A DNA stretch of 22,548 nt, taken from JAEXNA01 sp050486105 (lineage in GTDB: Bacteria; Vulcanimicrobiota; Xenobia; Xenobiales; JADMJV01). Every line of letters begins with the position of its first letter. Position 1 is the first letter of the stretch. The DNA lies in contig JBJHCR010000070.1 of assembly GCA_050486105.1 (NCBI GenBank), forward strand, positions 1-22,548, written 5' to 3'. The notes beneath the pieces are model-generated. The model had not been told where the DNA came from and did not search any database. It saw only the letters and a program-made list of their open reading frames with translations. Made by a program: the position numbers and the translations under genes. Positions 8,125 through 15,722 of this stretch are shown one piece after another.

Positions 8125-8505
8125 ATGAAGATTTTTTTGTGTGATGATCAGATTCGATTGAGGGAATTGATGAAGGACTGCCTGGAAGGCGTGTTCCCCT
8201 CGGTCTCTATAGAAGAGGGGTCTGACGGGAGCCAGGCCGTGGCTGCAGCCAGAGAGAACGTATACGACTTGATCTTGCTAGATGTTGATATGCCTAACAT
8301 GACCGGCTTTGAGGCGCTTGAGCAGATTCGCAAAGAATCCTTAAATGAAAAGACTCCCATCGTTATGCTGACTGGGCGAACCACGGAAGAGGACCTACAG
8401 AAGGGGCTCACACTGGGGGCCGATTCCTACATCACCAAACCCTTCGACCTCGACCTCATCGAAGAGGAGATGAAGGAACTCTTCGGTTCGAAGACCTCTC
8501 GCTGA
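8125..8505 (+). CDS. single-domain CheY-like response regulator
   Basis: A 126-residue receiver-only protein: acidic pair Asp7-Asp8, phosphoacceptor Asp53 (LLDVDMPN), Thr83 and Lys105 (YITKPF), all conserved, with no output domain. Such proteins act by protein-protein interaction or as phosphate intermediates; the free Hpt protein at 4049 is a plausible partner (inference). Start choice: ATG 8125 has GGGAGG with ideal spacing and begins exactly at the domain edge. An in-frame ATG at 8077 also has a strong GGGAGGGAG site and would add 16 residues, so two forms may be made. The gene has its own candidate promoter and ends at a strong terminator. Confidence 0.9.
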   Translation: MKIFLCDDQIRLRELMKDCLEGVFPSVSIEEGSDGSQAVAAARENVYDLILLDVDMPNMTGFEALEQIRKESLNEKTPIVMLTGRTTEEDLQKGLTLGADSYITKPFDLDLIEEEMKELFGSKTSR

Positions 8506-8537
8506 GCTTCTTTCAGGTCCAAAAGTCTAGCACATAC

Positions 8538-8578
8538 AAAAAAGGAGCCGAGGACTATGGTCGTCTCGGCTCTTTTTT
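8538..8578. terminator. bidirectional intrinsic terminator
   Basis: An A-run (8538-8543) precedes the perfect stem GAGCCGAG (8545-8552) pairing with CTCGGCTC (8565-8572), followed by TTTTTT (8573-8578). The inner GAC/GTC can extend the stem with a small bulge. T-runs face both strands, fitting its place between the CheY-like gene (ends 8505, plus) and the gene ending at 8648 (minus). Confidence 0.92.
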
Positions 8579-8647
8579 GAGTCGGTCTTCTTTGCCCAAG
8601 CAGATTGTTGAGCTAGATTTCCTCCTGCTCGCACCGTTAAGAACTGT

Positions 8648-9025
8648 TCAATTTAGGCTGTTGTTGAGAACGGTGAACGAGGTCATATCGAATTCTATAG
8701 TCTGACTTTGGTTGGCACAATAGGTCTTGAGGGTAGCCACCCGTCGTTCGCGGTCGATCTCCAGCCTCTGGCCCAGAGGACTCTTCTCGCTGCCCTCTTC
8801 AGGTTGGTCTCCAAGGACGTAAGCTCTCACTGAGCGCTGGCTGAGTTCCAAGTCGGGGGCCAGAAGCCAGCCGTTGCGAAGGATGTGCTTAGGTTGCAGC
8901 AGGTACTTGGTGAATCTTGGGGTGGTCACTTCGGTGAAGGCGCCCATAAGGTTCGCCTCCTTAAGTTTCTCGGAAAAGCTCGGTAGGAGGGACCCGTTGT
9001 CGAGGACGGCGGTTTCTCTACTCAT
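8648..9025 (-). CDS. hypothetical protein, 125 residues
   Basis: I do not recognise this protein. It is soluble by eye, with no signal peptide or membrane segment, two cysteines or fewer, and mixed charged and hydrophobic sequence; the C-terminal half (about 84-125) looks beta-rich. Coding status is supported by ATG 9025 with AGGAG 9 bases upstream on the minus strand, and by a strong bidirectional terminator just past its stop. It is divergent from hpnA, with 188 bases between the starts. Its position between the signalling block and the hopanoid cluster gives no firm functional clue. Confidence 0.72.
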   Translation of the reverse strand: MSRETAVLDNGSLLPSFSEKLKEANLMGAFTEVTTPRFTKYLLQPKHILRNGWLLAPDLELSQRSVRAYVLGDQPEEGSEKSPLGQRLEIDRERRVATLKTYCANQSQTIEFDMTSFTVLNNSLN

Positions 9026-9213
9026 GATGATTTGCTCCTAGCAATGGTGGTCTGCAGTTCGCCTGCTCAAAGTTCTAAGTAGGTCGAGACTTTTGGACCT
9101 TATTTCTGTTCCCTGGTATTTGAGGGTTATCTACTGTTTCCAACATGACTACACTCCCCTTAAATTAGTCTGAAAAAAGGGGGGCTTGGATCCCCAGGCG
9201 AACCGGAGTCGCC

Positions 9214-10257
9214 ATGCACGAATCCCTAGGCAGCACCACCTCTTTGGTCACCGGGGGCACTGGGTTTGTAGGTGCGCATCTGGTGCAAGCCCTTCTCCGT
9301 CGTGGTGACAGAGTTCGAGTTCTCGCGAGACCTTCGAGCGATCGGAGTCTGTTGAGTGCGTTCCCAGTAGAGTGGTACGAGGGCGACCTCTTGCAAGTTG
9401 ACAGCTTGAGGCAAGCCGTCTCGGGATGTCAACGAGTCTTCCACTGTGCTGCGGATTATCGCCTGTTCGCCAAAGATCCCAAACCCATGTACCTGGCGAA
9501 CGTAGAAGGCACCAGAAACATGCTGGCGGTGAGTCGAGACGCAGGGGTTGGCCGAGTGGTGGTCACCTCTTCGGTGGCGGCCCTGGGATTACCGGAAGCA
9601 GGCTCGGTGTCCCATGAAGGTTCTCGGACCACCCTGGAGCGGGTGATCGGCCACTATAAGCGCTCCAAGTTTTTGGCCCAAGAAGTCGCGTTGGAAGCGG
9701 CTTCCAACGGACAGGACGTAGTGATAGTGAACCCATCCACCCCTATTGGACCTGGGGATATCAAGCCTACGGCGACTGGGAAGGTGATCGTTGATTTTCT
9801 CAACGGCAGAATGCCGGCGTTCGTGGACACCGGACTGAATTTGGTTCCGGTAGAGGATGTGGCCCTGGGTCACCTACTCGCAGAGCAAGGCGGTCTCACT
9901 GGTCGCCTCTATATCTTGGGTCATTTGAATTTTACCCTCAAGGAGATGCTAGAGGCCTTGGCGGCCATCACTGGACTTCCCGCTCCTCGGTTTCGGATCC
10001 CTTACTCCCTGGCCTGGGGTGTCGGTTGGCTGGACACCCTGGTTGAAGGTCATCTCCTTGGCCGAGAACCTAGAGTGCCCTTAGAGGCCGTCAGGATGGC
10101 CAAGAAGAAAATGTTTTTCTCAGCAGAGCGGGCTCGAAGGGAGTTAGGATTTCGACCTACCTCGGTGAGAGAGGCCCTCACTCGGGCTGTAAACTGGTTT
10201 GTCCAGCATCGGTATGCACCGGCTCCTCCATTGTGTCGGGAGGTCGTGCAGTCGTGA
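9214..10257 (+). CDS. hpnA: hopanoid-associated sugar epimerase HpnA
   Basis: A 347-residue extended short-chain dehydrogenase/reductase. The NAD(P)-binding motif is GGTGFVG at 14-20; the active site has Ser119-Ser120 and the YxxxK pair Tyr148/Lys152 (HYKRSK). The overall pattern (CAADYRLFAKDP, NPSTPIGPGDIKPT, and NLVPVEDVALGH) is that of the HpnA family found in hopanoid clusters. Its exact reaction is not established; a role in processing the ribosyl or sugar part of the hopanoid side chain is usually proposed. Start ATG 9214 has GGAG 5 bases upstream. The stop overlaps the start of hpnG. The 188-base upstream gap, shared with the divergent hypothetical gene, must hold the operon promoter, which I could not place. 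Confidence 0.95.
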   Translation: MHESLGSTTSLVTGGTGFVGAHLVQALLRRGDRVRVLARPSSDRSLLSAFPVEWYEGDLLQVDSLRQAVSGCQRVFHCAADYRLFAKDPKPMYLANVEGTRNMLAVSRDAGVGRVVVTSSVAALGLPEAGSVSHEGSRTTLERVIGHYKRSKFLAQEVALEAASNGQDVVIVNPSTPIGPGDIKPTATGKVIVDFLNGRMPAFVDTGLNLVPVEDVALGHLLAEQGGLTGRLYILGHLNFTLKEMLEALAAITGLPAPRFRIPYSLAWGVGWLDTLVEGHLLGREPRVPLEAVRMAKKKMFFSAERARRELGFRPTSVREALTRAVNWFVQHRYAPAPPLCREVVQS

Positions 10258-10961
10258 AAGTGGGCCTTTTGACAGCGGTTCCTGAAGAGATGGCGGCTGT
10301 TCGGAGAGGCTGGCCTCTGCAGAGCTATGGTAGCCTCGGCCGACGTCCGTTGTTTCTTGCTCCCGGCACGGTAGCGCTCTGCTCTGGGCTAGGGGCGGAG
10401 CGAATGAGAGCGGCGGTAGAGTTGCTCGAAAGAGCTTTTCGCCCAGATTTCTTCGTGCTGGCAGGCTTTGCTGTGGGTTTGCGGCAAGGATTGGCAGTCG
10501 GAGAGGTCGTGGTCGATGAACGGAGCGACCCGCAACTCCTTAATGAATTCGGTGGCTCGGGATTGTCCTTGCATTTCTCCCGGATAGCAGACGCGCCATT
10601 ACTGTCGACCTCCGGTGCCAAGGAAGCCTTCGCTCAACGTCACCCGGCAAGTCTTGCGGCCGACATGGAAACCGAGGCTTTCTTGACGACGGTCGGTGGC
10701 GCCCCCTGTTTGGTGGTGAGGGCCATCAGCGACGACTTGCTCACCGATCTCCCCTGTGATTTCGAAGAGTGCCTCACCTCTGAGGGGTTTCCAGCACCCT
10801 GGCTGCTGGCTCGAAAGGTCCTCAGAGAGCCATCATTGGGATTCAAGTTGGCAAGTCTAGGTCGCGCTGCCTATCGTGCCGGAAACTCGCTCACTACGGT
10901 GATGGAGTTTGTCCGACTCGCACTGGCAGAACGCTTTCATCGAGGAACCCAGCAAGCTTGA
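10254..10961 (+). CDS. hpnG: HpnG, adenosylhopane nucleosidase/phosphorylase
   Basis: A 235-residue member of the nucleoside phosphorylase (PNP/UDP, MTA/SAH nucleosidase) superfamily of the HpnG type. Visible motifs: VGLLTAVPEE at the N-terminus, SGLGAERM, the glycine-rich AGFAVGL, the ligand-site segment DMETEAF and the AISDD loop carrying the catalytic Asp. HpnG removes adenine from adenosylhopane to give ribosyl- or phosphoribosylhopane, the step after HpnH. I chose GTG 10254, which overlaps the hpnA stop (GTGA) and has GGGAGG about 10 bases upstream; an in-frame GTG at 10233 is possible. The stop overlaps the TTG of hpnI, so hpnA-G-I form one translationally coupled unit. Confidence 0.93.
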   Translation: MKVGLLTAVPEEMAAVRRGWPLQSYGSLGRRPLFLAPGTVALCSGLGAERMRAAVELLERAFRPDFFVLAGFAVGLRQGLAVGEVVVDERSDPQLLNEFGGSGLSLHFSRIADAPLLSTSGAKEAFAQRHPASLAADMETEAFLTTVGGAPCLVVRAISDDLLTDLPCDFEECLTSEGFPAPWLLARKVLREPSLGFKLASLGRAAYRAGNSLTTVMEFVRLALAERFHRGTQQA

Positions 10962-12103
10962 CCGCCTTCACAACAATCTTGGTACTCCTATTCTGTGCAT
11001 CTTGTATGTATCAGGTTCTCGCCTTATTTCTGGCTTGGGCCTTTCGCAAGAACTCTCGCCTGAAGTCATTCGATGTCAGGCAAGCTGAAAACTTCTCTTT
11101 GGTGAAGCCGGTACAGGCGGTGAATGACGGAACTCTTGTCGGATTGAAGCGCCTCTTTGAGGACTTGGAGCAAAGCGGCTTGAGTTCCGAGGTCTACCTC
11201 TGCTCTCGGGAGGCGGCTCCCGTGGGCTTGGTCCAGGATTTTCCTGGAGTGACCTGGCTTCAAGTGGAGGCCTCCTCAGGTCAGAATGGCAAGGCATCAG
11301 TTTTGGCTCAGGCTGAGCCATTTTGGGAGGGAGAGATTTTCGTTGTCAGCGACGCCGACATGCTGGTGGAGCCAGGGTATGTGAACTCCGTCTTGAGAGA
11401 ATTTCGGGATCCCCAGGTAGGGGTGGTGACTTGCCTTTATCGCTCCACCGAGTGTCCTTGGGGTCAGTGGGGCCATCTGTTCGAGGCTCTTTGCATCAAT
11501 GATTTTGCGGCCTCGGTGTTGGTGGCCAGAAGGACCGAAGGGGTGTCTTTTGCCATGGGCTCGACCATGGCCATTCGCAGAAAAGCCCTTGAAGACATTG
11601 GGGGATTCAAGAGTCTAGAACCCTTCTTGGCCGACGACTACCAATTGGGGAATCGGGCTCACAAAGCGGGTTGGGAAGTCCGTTTGGCGGCGACGGTCTT
11701 GGAGACGGACTTCCCTGGCACCACGCTCTCTGAGGCTTTGGTCCATCAGTACCGCTGGCTGGTGACCAGTCGGGTGTGTCGCCCTTCTGGTCACGCTCTT
11801 TTCGTCCTCACCCAAGGACTTTTGTGGGCCTCCATTTTGGCCTTGATTTCTCCGGGCCTCGGCTGGAAGTTGCTCATGTTGTGGTTCGGCTTCAGATGCA
11901 TCTCCGGCTATCTCACCGCGAGACAATTGGGCTCTCCAGTTGCTGCTTGCTCTTGGCAGAGTTTGTTTTTACCAGGGAAAGATCTTCTCTATCTGCTGCT
12001 TTGGCTTGCATCTCTTTTTGGCCAAACGGTCCAGTGGGGGGGGAGAACTCTGCGCATTGATAGTGCCGGTCGCATTATTGGGTCTCAAGCGGAGGTTCGG
12101 TAG
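10958..12103 (+). CDS. hpnI: HpnI, hopanoid glycosyltransferase
   Basis: A 381-residue membrane glycosyltransferase of family GT2/ceramide glucosyltransferase type. An N-terminal membrane helix (about 5-29) is followed by the cytosolic catalytic domain: DAD at 132-134 (DxD motif), DD at 226-227, and HQYRW at 263-267, matching the (Q/H)xxRW motif. Hydrophobic C-terminal segments at about 282-312 and 345-365 anchor it. HpnI enzymes add N-acetylglucosamine to bacteriohopanetetrol, the first step to glucosamine and cyclitol-ether hopanoids. The partners HpnK and HpnJ are not in this window. The start is TTG at 10958 overlapping the hpnG stop. The 3' end overlaps the convergent methyltransferase gene by 29 bases. 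Confidence 0.93.
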   Translation: MTAFTTILVLLFCASCMYQVLALFLAWAFRKNSRLKSFDVRQAENFSLVKPVQAVNDGTLVGLKRLFEDLEQSGLSSEVYLCSREAAPVGLVQDFPGVTWLQVEASSGQNGKASVLAQAEPFWEGEIFVVSDADMLVEPGYVNSVLREFRDPQVGVVTCLYRSTECPWGQWGHLFEALCINDFAASVLVARRTEGVSFAMGSTMAIRRKALEDIGGFKSLEPFLADDYQLGNRAHKAGWEVRLAATVLETDFPGTTLSEALVHQYRWLVTSRVCRPSGHALFVLTQGLLWASILALISPGLGWKLLMLWFGFRCISGYLTARQLGSPVAACSWQSLFLPGKDLLYLLLWLASLFGQTVQWGGRTLRIDSAGRIIGSQAEVR

Positions 12104-12743
12104 AGACTCGGCTCAAATAGACTGTAGCCTTGCCCCAGGAAAAGGAACCTCGAAACTGATTCTCCAGTTGTAGACCCTCGTATCTTGGGCGCCAACCTAC
12201 AGTGATCAAGGAGGCACCGGTTTTAGCTTCTTGAGCGATCTTCGCGGCCATGAGTTTTCGATTGCTCTCCCCCATGCAGGCTGCACAGGCGTAGATTAGG
12301 TCAAAATTTCTCAGGTCCATGACCCTCATGTCGGCGACCTCAAAGAAGACTCTATGGTCGCACTTCGTCCAGTTTGCTAGGCGTCTAGCCGTACTGATGA
12401 ACGGAGCAACCAGATCGACCCCGGTAACCTCAGCATCGGTGAGGAAGTGAAACAAGAAGGCGGCGCGACCTCGCCCACATCCCAAGTCGAGGAGTCGTTC
12501 GCCCGCTCCGACAGGGCGAAGTTTCAGGACCTCTCGGACCACCCCCAAAGGAGTCTCACCGAACTTGAGCTCTTCGAATGGCACATCTGAGACGTTTCTG
12601 GAGCGCCAGATATCGAGGCTGATGCTCCTCAACAGATAGCATCCGTGAAACAGGGTGTTCCACCAGAGAAGACGAGACCAGGGGGTCCTTGGTTCTGTGA
12701 GGGATTCTGCTTCGGTGAGAGGCTCGGGCTCGTTGCTGGTCAC
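12075..12743 (-). CDS. class I SAM-dependent methyltransferase in the hopanoid cluster
   Basis: The Rossmann motif I is clear, LLDLGCGRGRAAF, followed by an acidic motif (VTGVDLV) and motif II region (FDLIYACAACMG). The protein is soluble apart from a hydrophobic stretch before the catalytic domain (LLWWNTLFHGCYLL) that could contact the membrane. The frame is open to 12968, but that would overlap hpnH by over 150 bases with low-complexity sequence; GTG 12743 (222 residues) is the likeliest start, though its ribosome site is poor. It follows hpnH on the same strand by 68 bases. It is not the radical SAM C-2 methylase HpnP. A role in methylating a hopanoid headgroup or its sugar is inferred from position only. 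Confidence 0.83.
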   Translation of the reverse strand: MTSNEPEPLTEAESLTEPRTPWSRLLWWNTLFHGCYLLRSISLDIWRSRNVSDVPFEELKFGETPLGVVREVLKLRPVGAGERLLDLGCGRGRAAFLFHFLTDAEVTGVDLVAPFISTARRLANWTKCDHRVFFEVADMRVMDLRNFDLIYACAACMGESNRKLMAAKIAQEAKTGASLITVGWRPRYEGLQLENQFRGSFSWGKATVYLSRVSTEPPLETQ

Positions 12744-12811
12744 AATGAAAAGAGGGACTCCTTGCGGAGACCCTCCTTCTGTCTGAGTGGCGGCAAACCT
12801 GTCCGGAGTCT

Positions 12812-13813
12812 TTATCCGGTGACGTGCCAAGTGGCCAGCTGAGCCATGCCCTTCAGGCTCCGAGAGGCAGCTTGGACCGCGCTGTGTTCGAAGCCGGAAT
12901 GCATTTTGCAGTTGGCGCAGCGACGGTCTTGGCGGGTTTCCCAGTAATCCCAGTTGACTTCGTTCCAAAACGTGTCAAAGTCTTCGTAGAATTTGTCGCC
13001 GATCAGGTAGCAGGGTCCCTTCCAGCCGTTCGGAGTGAAGTTCACTGTCGACCAAGGGGAGCACTTCAGCTCGATTAGGCCGGCGGCGAAATCCAAGAAG
13101 GCCGGGGTGGCGGTCAATTTGTATTTTCTGGCCAGTTGGCGGATCCGACGGAACTTCTCGTGGATCTGGGATTGGGTCAGAAAGATGTCCCGCTCCACAC
13201 TGGCATATTCGTATCCGGGAGAAATCAGAATTCCATCGACATTGAGCTCGGTGAGGTAGTCACAGAGTTGCTCGACTTCGGCCACATCGGTCTCTTTAAA
13301 AACCGTGGTGTTGGTGAGGGTGATGTACCCTCGGGCCTTGGACTCCTTGATCATCTCCACCGCCTTGTCGAAAACCCCTTCGCGGTTGCAGACGTAGTCG
13401 TGGGTGTCCTTCAAGCCGTCCAAGTGGACGTTCACGAAGAGTTGCTTGTGGGGAGGGATGCTGGGGAAAAGCTTTTTGTCGAGGAGAAGGGCGTTGGTGC
13501 ACAAGATGATGTGTTTGCCCATCTCGATCAGCCCGCTCACCAACTCTGGCAGTTCTGGATAGAGAGTCGGCTCGCCTCCGCAGATGGCGACAGTAGGGAC
13601 TTCAGTGACTCGGGCTGCTTCGAGACACTTCTCAAGAGGAAGTCGGTCCTTGAGTTTGCCGGTGTGTCGTTCCACTGAGCACCCAAGGCAAGCGAGGTTG
13701 CAGGTGTAGAGGGGTTCAAGCATCAGAACGGTAGGGTATCTCTTGCGACCTTTGCCCCGTTGCTGAACCATGTGTTTAGCGTTGGAAAGCGCGAAATCTA
13801 TGGGGAATCTCAT
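12812..13813 (-). CDS. hpnH: HpnH, adenosylhopane synthase (radical SAM)
   Basis: A 333-residue radical SAM enzyme. The cluster-binding motif is C38-x3-C42-x2-C45 (YTCNLACLGCSVERH), followed by the GGEPTLYPEL segment. The C-terminus has further cysteines (SPWSTVNFTPNGWKGPCYL and CANCKMHSGFEHSA), as usual for HpnH with its extra C-terminal domain. HpnH couples a 5'-deoxyadenosyl radical to diploptene, giving adenosylhopane, the first step of C35 hopanoid synthesis. The start ATG 13813 has AGGAG 8 bases upstream on the minus strand. It points toward hpnI but lies on the opposite strand, so it is transcribed separately from hpnA-G-I. The upstream region contains two palindromes. Confidence 0.96.
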   Translation of the reverse strand: MRFPIDFALSNAKHMVQQRGKGRKRYPTVLMLEPLYTCNLACLGCSVERHTGKLKDRLPLEKCLEAARVTEVPTVAICGGEPTLYPELPELVSGLIEMGKHIILCTNALLLDKKLFPSIPPHKQLFVNVHLDGLKDTHDYVCNREGVFDKAVEMIKESKARGYITLTNTTVFKETDVAEVEQLCDYLTELNVDGILISPGYEYASVERDIFLTQSQIHEKFRRIRQLARKYKLTATPAFLDFAAGLIELKCSPWSTVNFTPNGWKGPCYLIGDKFYEDFDTFWNEVNWDYWETRQDRRCANCKMHSGFEHSAVQAASRSLKGMAQLATWHVTG

Positions 13814-13873
13814 GTACTATGCTCCTGACGTCGAGCAGGGGGGTCTTCTAGAACCGGCTCACTGCTCGCACTT

Positions 13874-13910
13874 CCATGGCCAAGGCCACGGCTCTGTGTT
13901 ACCCCGGGGT
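13874..13910. promoter_or_regulatory. pair of palindromes upstream of hpnH
   Basis: CCATGGCC-AA-GGCCACGG (13874-13891, 7 of 8 pairs) and the perfect ACCCCGGGGT (13901-13910) lie between the hpnH start and the tRNA promoter. They may be operators; I could not place a convincing hpnH promoter around them, so this is tentative. Confidence 0.25.
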
Positions 13911-13968
13911 GCCGGGGACTTCCTTCTCTTAACCGAAATTCCCGAAATTGTCCACTTTCTTTCAAGGA

Positions 13969-13997
13969 TTGACGCTTTCGAGAACAGGTGCTATTAT
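13969..13997 (+). promoter_or_regulatory. strong sigma-70-type promoter for tRNA-Leu
   Basis: TTGACG at 13969-13974 and TATTAT at 13992-13997 are separated by 17 bases, and TG at 13989-13990 makes an extended -10. The mature tRNA begins 12 bases after the -10, as expected for a stable-RNA promoter with a very short leader. Confidence 0.85.
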
Positions 13998-14008
13998 CAC
14001 CAGGCTTT

Positions 14009-14091
14009 GCCCGGATGGCGGAATTGGTAGACGCGCGGGTCTCAAAAACCCGTTCCCTCTGGGAGTGCCGGTTCGACTCCGGCTCCGGGCA
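14009..14091 (+). tRNA. tRNA-Leu (anticodon CAA)
   Basis: The complete class II cloverleaf can be drawn: acceptor GCCCGGA pairs with TCCGGGC; D arm GCG/CGC; anticodon stem CGGGT/ACCCG around loop CTCAAAA with anticodon CAA at 14043-14045; a long variable arm with TCCC/GGGA; T arm GCCGG-TTCGACT-CCGGC. The discriminator base is A at 14091. The genomic sequence continues CAT, so the 3' CCA is not fully encoded and would be added by CCA transferase. It reads UUG codons, which the neighbouring genes use often. Confidence 0.97.
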
Positions 14092-14270
14092 CATCTCTGT
14101 CTCTCAAGGCAGCAGCAACGGTCACCGCGTCTACCTACACCTCGCCTTCACGGGTTTTTCTGAGGTACCTTGCCTCTCACACGGCTAAATTAGGCCTTGG
14201 CTCCCTCTTTGAGTTTTAAAGACTCATTCAGAGTCCTTCGGGACGGAGAAGTTCTTCTGGCGCAAAAAAC

Positions 14271-15638
14271 TCACAGGGTGTTTGTCGCTAAGGCTTTCAG
14301 AAGGGCTCTCGAAACTTCGATTCCTTTGTAGAAGTTTTCCAGGCGGAAGTGTTCATTCGGGGCGTGGAGGTTCTCGTCGTTGAGGCCAAAGCCTAAGAGG
14401 ATGCCGGGCAGTCCCAGGATGTTCTCGAAGTCCACCACGATGGGGATAGACCCACCTTCACGAAGACGCACGGCTTCAACTCCGAAAACTTCCCGTACGG
14501 CTTGGGCTGCAGCGTCCAAGGCTGGGTGGTCGTGGGGGGTGAGCCACGGGTGGCCGCCGTGCATGGAGGTTACTCGGCACTCGATGGTGTCGGGACAGAG
14601 TTTGCGGATGTGCTTTTCGAGCAATTCGGCGATCTCTTTTGGGTCTTGGTGAGGCACCAGTCGGCAACTGACTTTGGCCATGGCGTGATTGGGTAGGACG
14701 GTCTTGGCTCCCTCTCCGGTGTAACCACAGAGGAGGCCATTGATCTCGAGAGTTGGTCGAGCCGTTCTCTGTTCTAAAGGGCTGTAGCCCTCTTCTCCTG
14801 AGAGGCCGGCCACCCCCAGGTTGGCCCTGAATTCTTCGGCGTTGAAAGGAAGACCGGCATACATGGACCGCTCTTCCGCACTGAGATCTTCGACTTTGTC
14901 ATAAAACCCCGGCACCGTGATTCTGCCCTGCTCGTCCTTGAGTTGCGCCAAGATGCGGCAAAGTTCGAAGCCGGGATTAGGAACGGCACCCCCAAAAACC
15001 CCAGAGTGCAGGTCGCTGTCGGCCCCCTTGAGGTCGATTTGAAGATAAGCCAGACCTCTCAATCCGTAGATGATGCTCGGTTGTCCGGGGGCGTACATGG
15101 CGCTGTCGGAGACGATCAGCACATCGGCCTTGAGCAGTTCTCGGTTGTTCTTCAAGAAAGGTGCCAGGTTTGGGCTGCCGATTTCTTCCTCCCCTTCGAT
15201 GATAAACTTGACATTGACCGGCAACGTCCCTTCATCTTCGAGCAGTGAAGCCACGGCTTTCAGATGACATAGAAATTGACCCTTGTCATCAGTGGCTCCT
15301 CGGGCAAAGATCTTGCCGTCGCGGATGGTGGGCTCGAAGGGGGGGGTGGTCCAAAGGTCCACCGGGTCTTCCGGTTGCACGTCATAGTGGCCGTAGATCA
15401 AGGCGGTCGGCAGGGCCGGGTCGACGAGGTACTCAGCAGTGACCACGGGATGTCCCGCCGTTGGGTGGATGGAAACCTTGCCAAGGCCGGATTCCGTCAT
15501 TTGCCGCGCCACTTCCTCGGCGCAACGACGAACCTCGGTTTTTCGTTGAGGGTCGGTTGACACACTCGGGATAGAGAGCAAAGCCTTCAAGTCTTCGAGG
15601 TAGGCGGTTCTGCGGGATTCTGCAAGAGTAGGGGTCAC
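14271..15638 (-). CDS. M20-family dipeptidase
   Basis: A 455-residue metallopeptidase of the M20 dipeptidase type. Metal and catalytic residues are visible: His84 and Asp86 (YGHYDVQP), Asp117 (GATDDKG), Glu151-Glu152 (EGEEEIGS), an Asp in IVSDSAMY, and the late His in HAPNEH. The dimerisation domain between about 190 and 330 includes the DLHSGVFGG segment. Length matches the family (about 450). It is cytoplasmic and cleaves dipeptides or related amide substrates. Start GTG 15638 has AAGGAG with 6-base spacing. It is the last gene in a minus-strand run after the DHH phosphoesterase (84-base gap). The 179 bases between its end and the tRNA hold no evident gene; a small GTCC-TTCG-GGAC hairpin is present without a T-run. 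Confidence 0.94.
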   Translation of the reverse strand: MTPTLAESRRTAYLEDLKALLSIPSVSTDPQRKTEVRRCAEEVARQMTESGLGKVSIHPTAGHPVVTAEYLVDPALPTALIYGHYDVQPEDPVDLWTTPPFEPTIRDGKIFARGATDDKGQFLCHLKAVASLLEDEGTLPVNVKFIIEGEEEIGSPNLAPFLKNNRELLKADVLIVSDSAMYAPGQPSIIYGLRGLAYLQIDLKGADSDLHSGVFGGAVPNPGFELCRILAQLKDEQGRITVPGFYDKVEDLSAEERSMYAGLPFNAEEFRANLGVAGLSGEEGYSPLEQRTARPTLEINGLLCGYTGEGAKTVLPNHAMAKVSCRLVPHQDPKEIAELLEKHIRKLCPDTIECRVTSMHGGHPWLTPHDHPALDAAAQAVREVFGVEAVRLREGGSIPIVVDFENILGLPGILLGFGLNDENLHAPNEHFRLENFYKGIEVSRALLKALATNTL

Positions 15639-15722
15639 GGGGTGCTCCTTGGAGGTTGGTCTCCGCTATGCTTAGGGTTTGGGAGCAGGAGATCCTCCCG
15701 TACCATTGACCGTTGACCGCAG

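Noticed and set aside
12744..12968. N-terminal extension of the methyltransferase frame back to 12968
   Set aside because: It overlaps the end of hpnH by more than 150 bases and reads as biased, non-homologous sequence; the domain needs only the part from about 12743.
14210..14250. Possible terminator after the M20 dipeptidase (GTCC-TTCG-GGAC hairpin)
   Set aside because: The stem is only 4 bp and no T-run follows on either strand.
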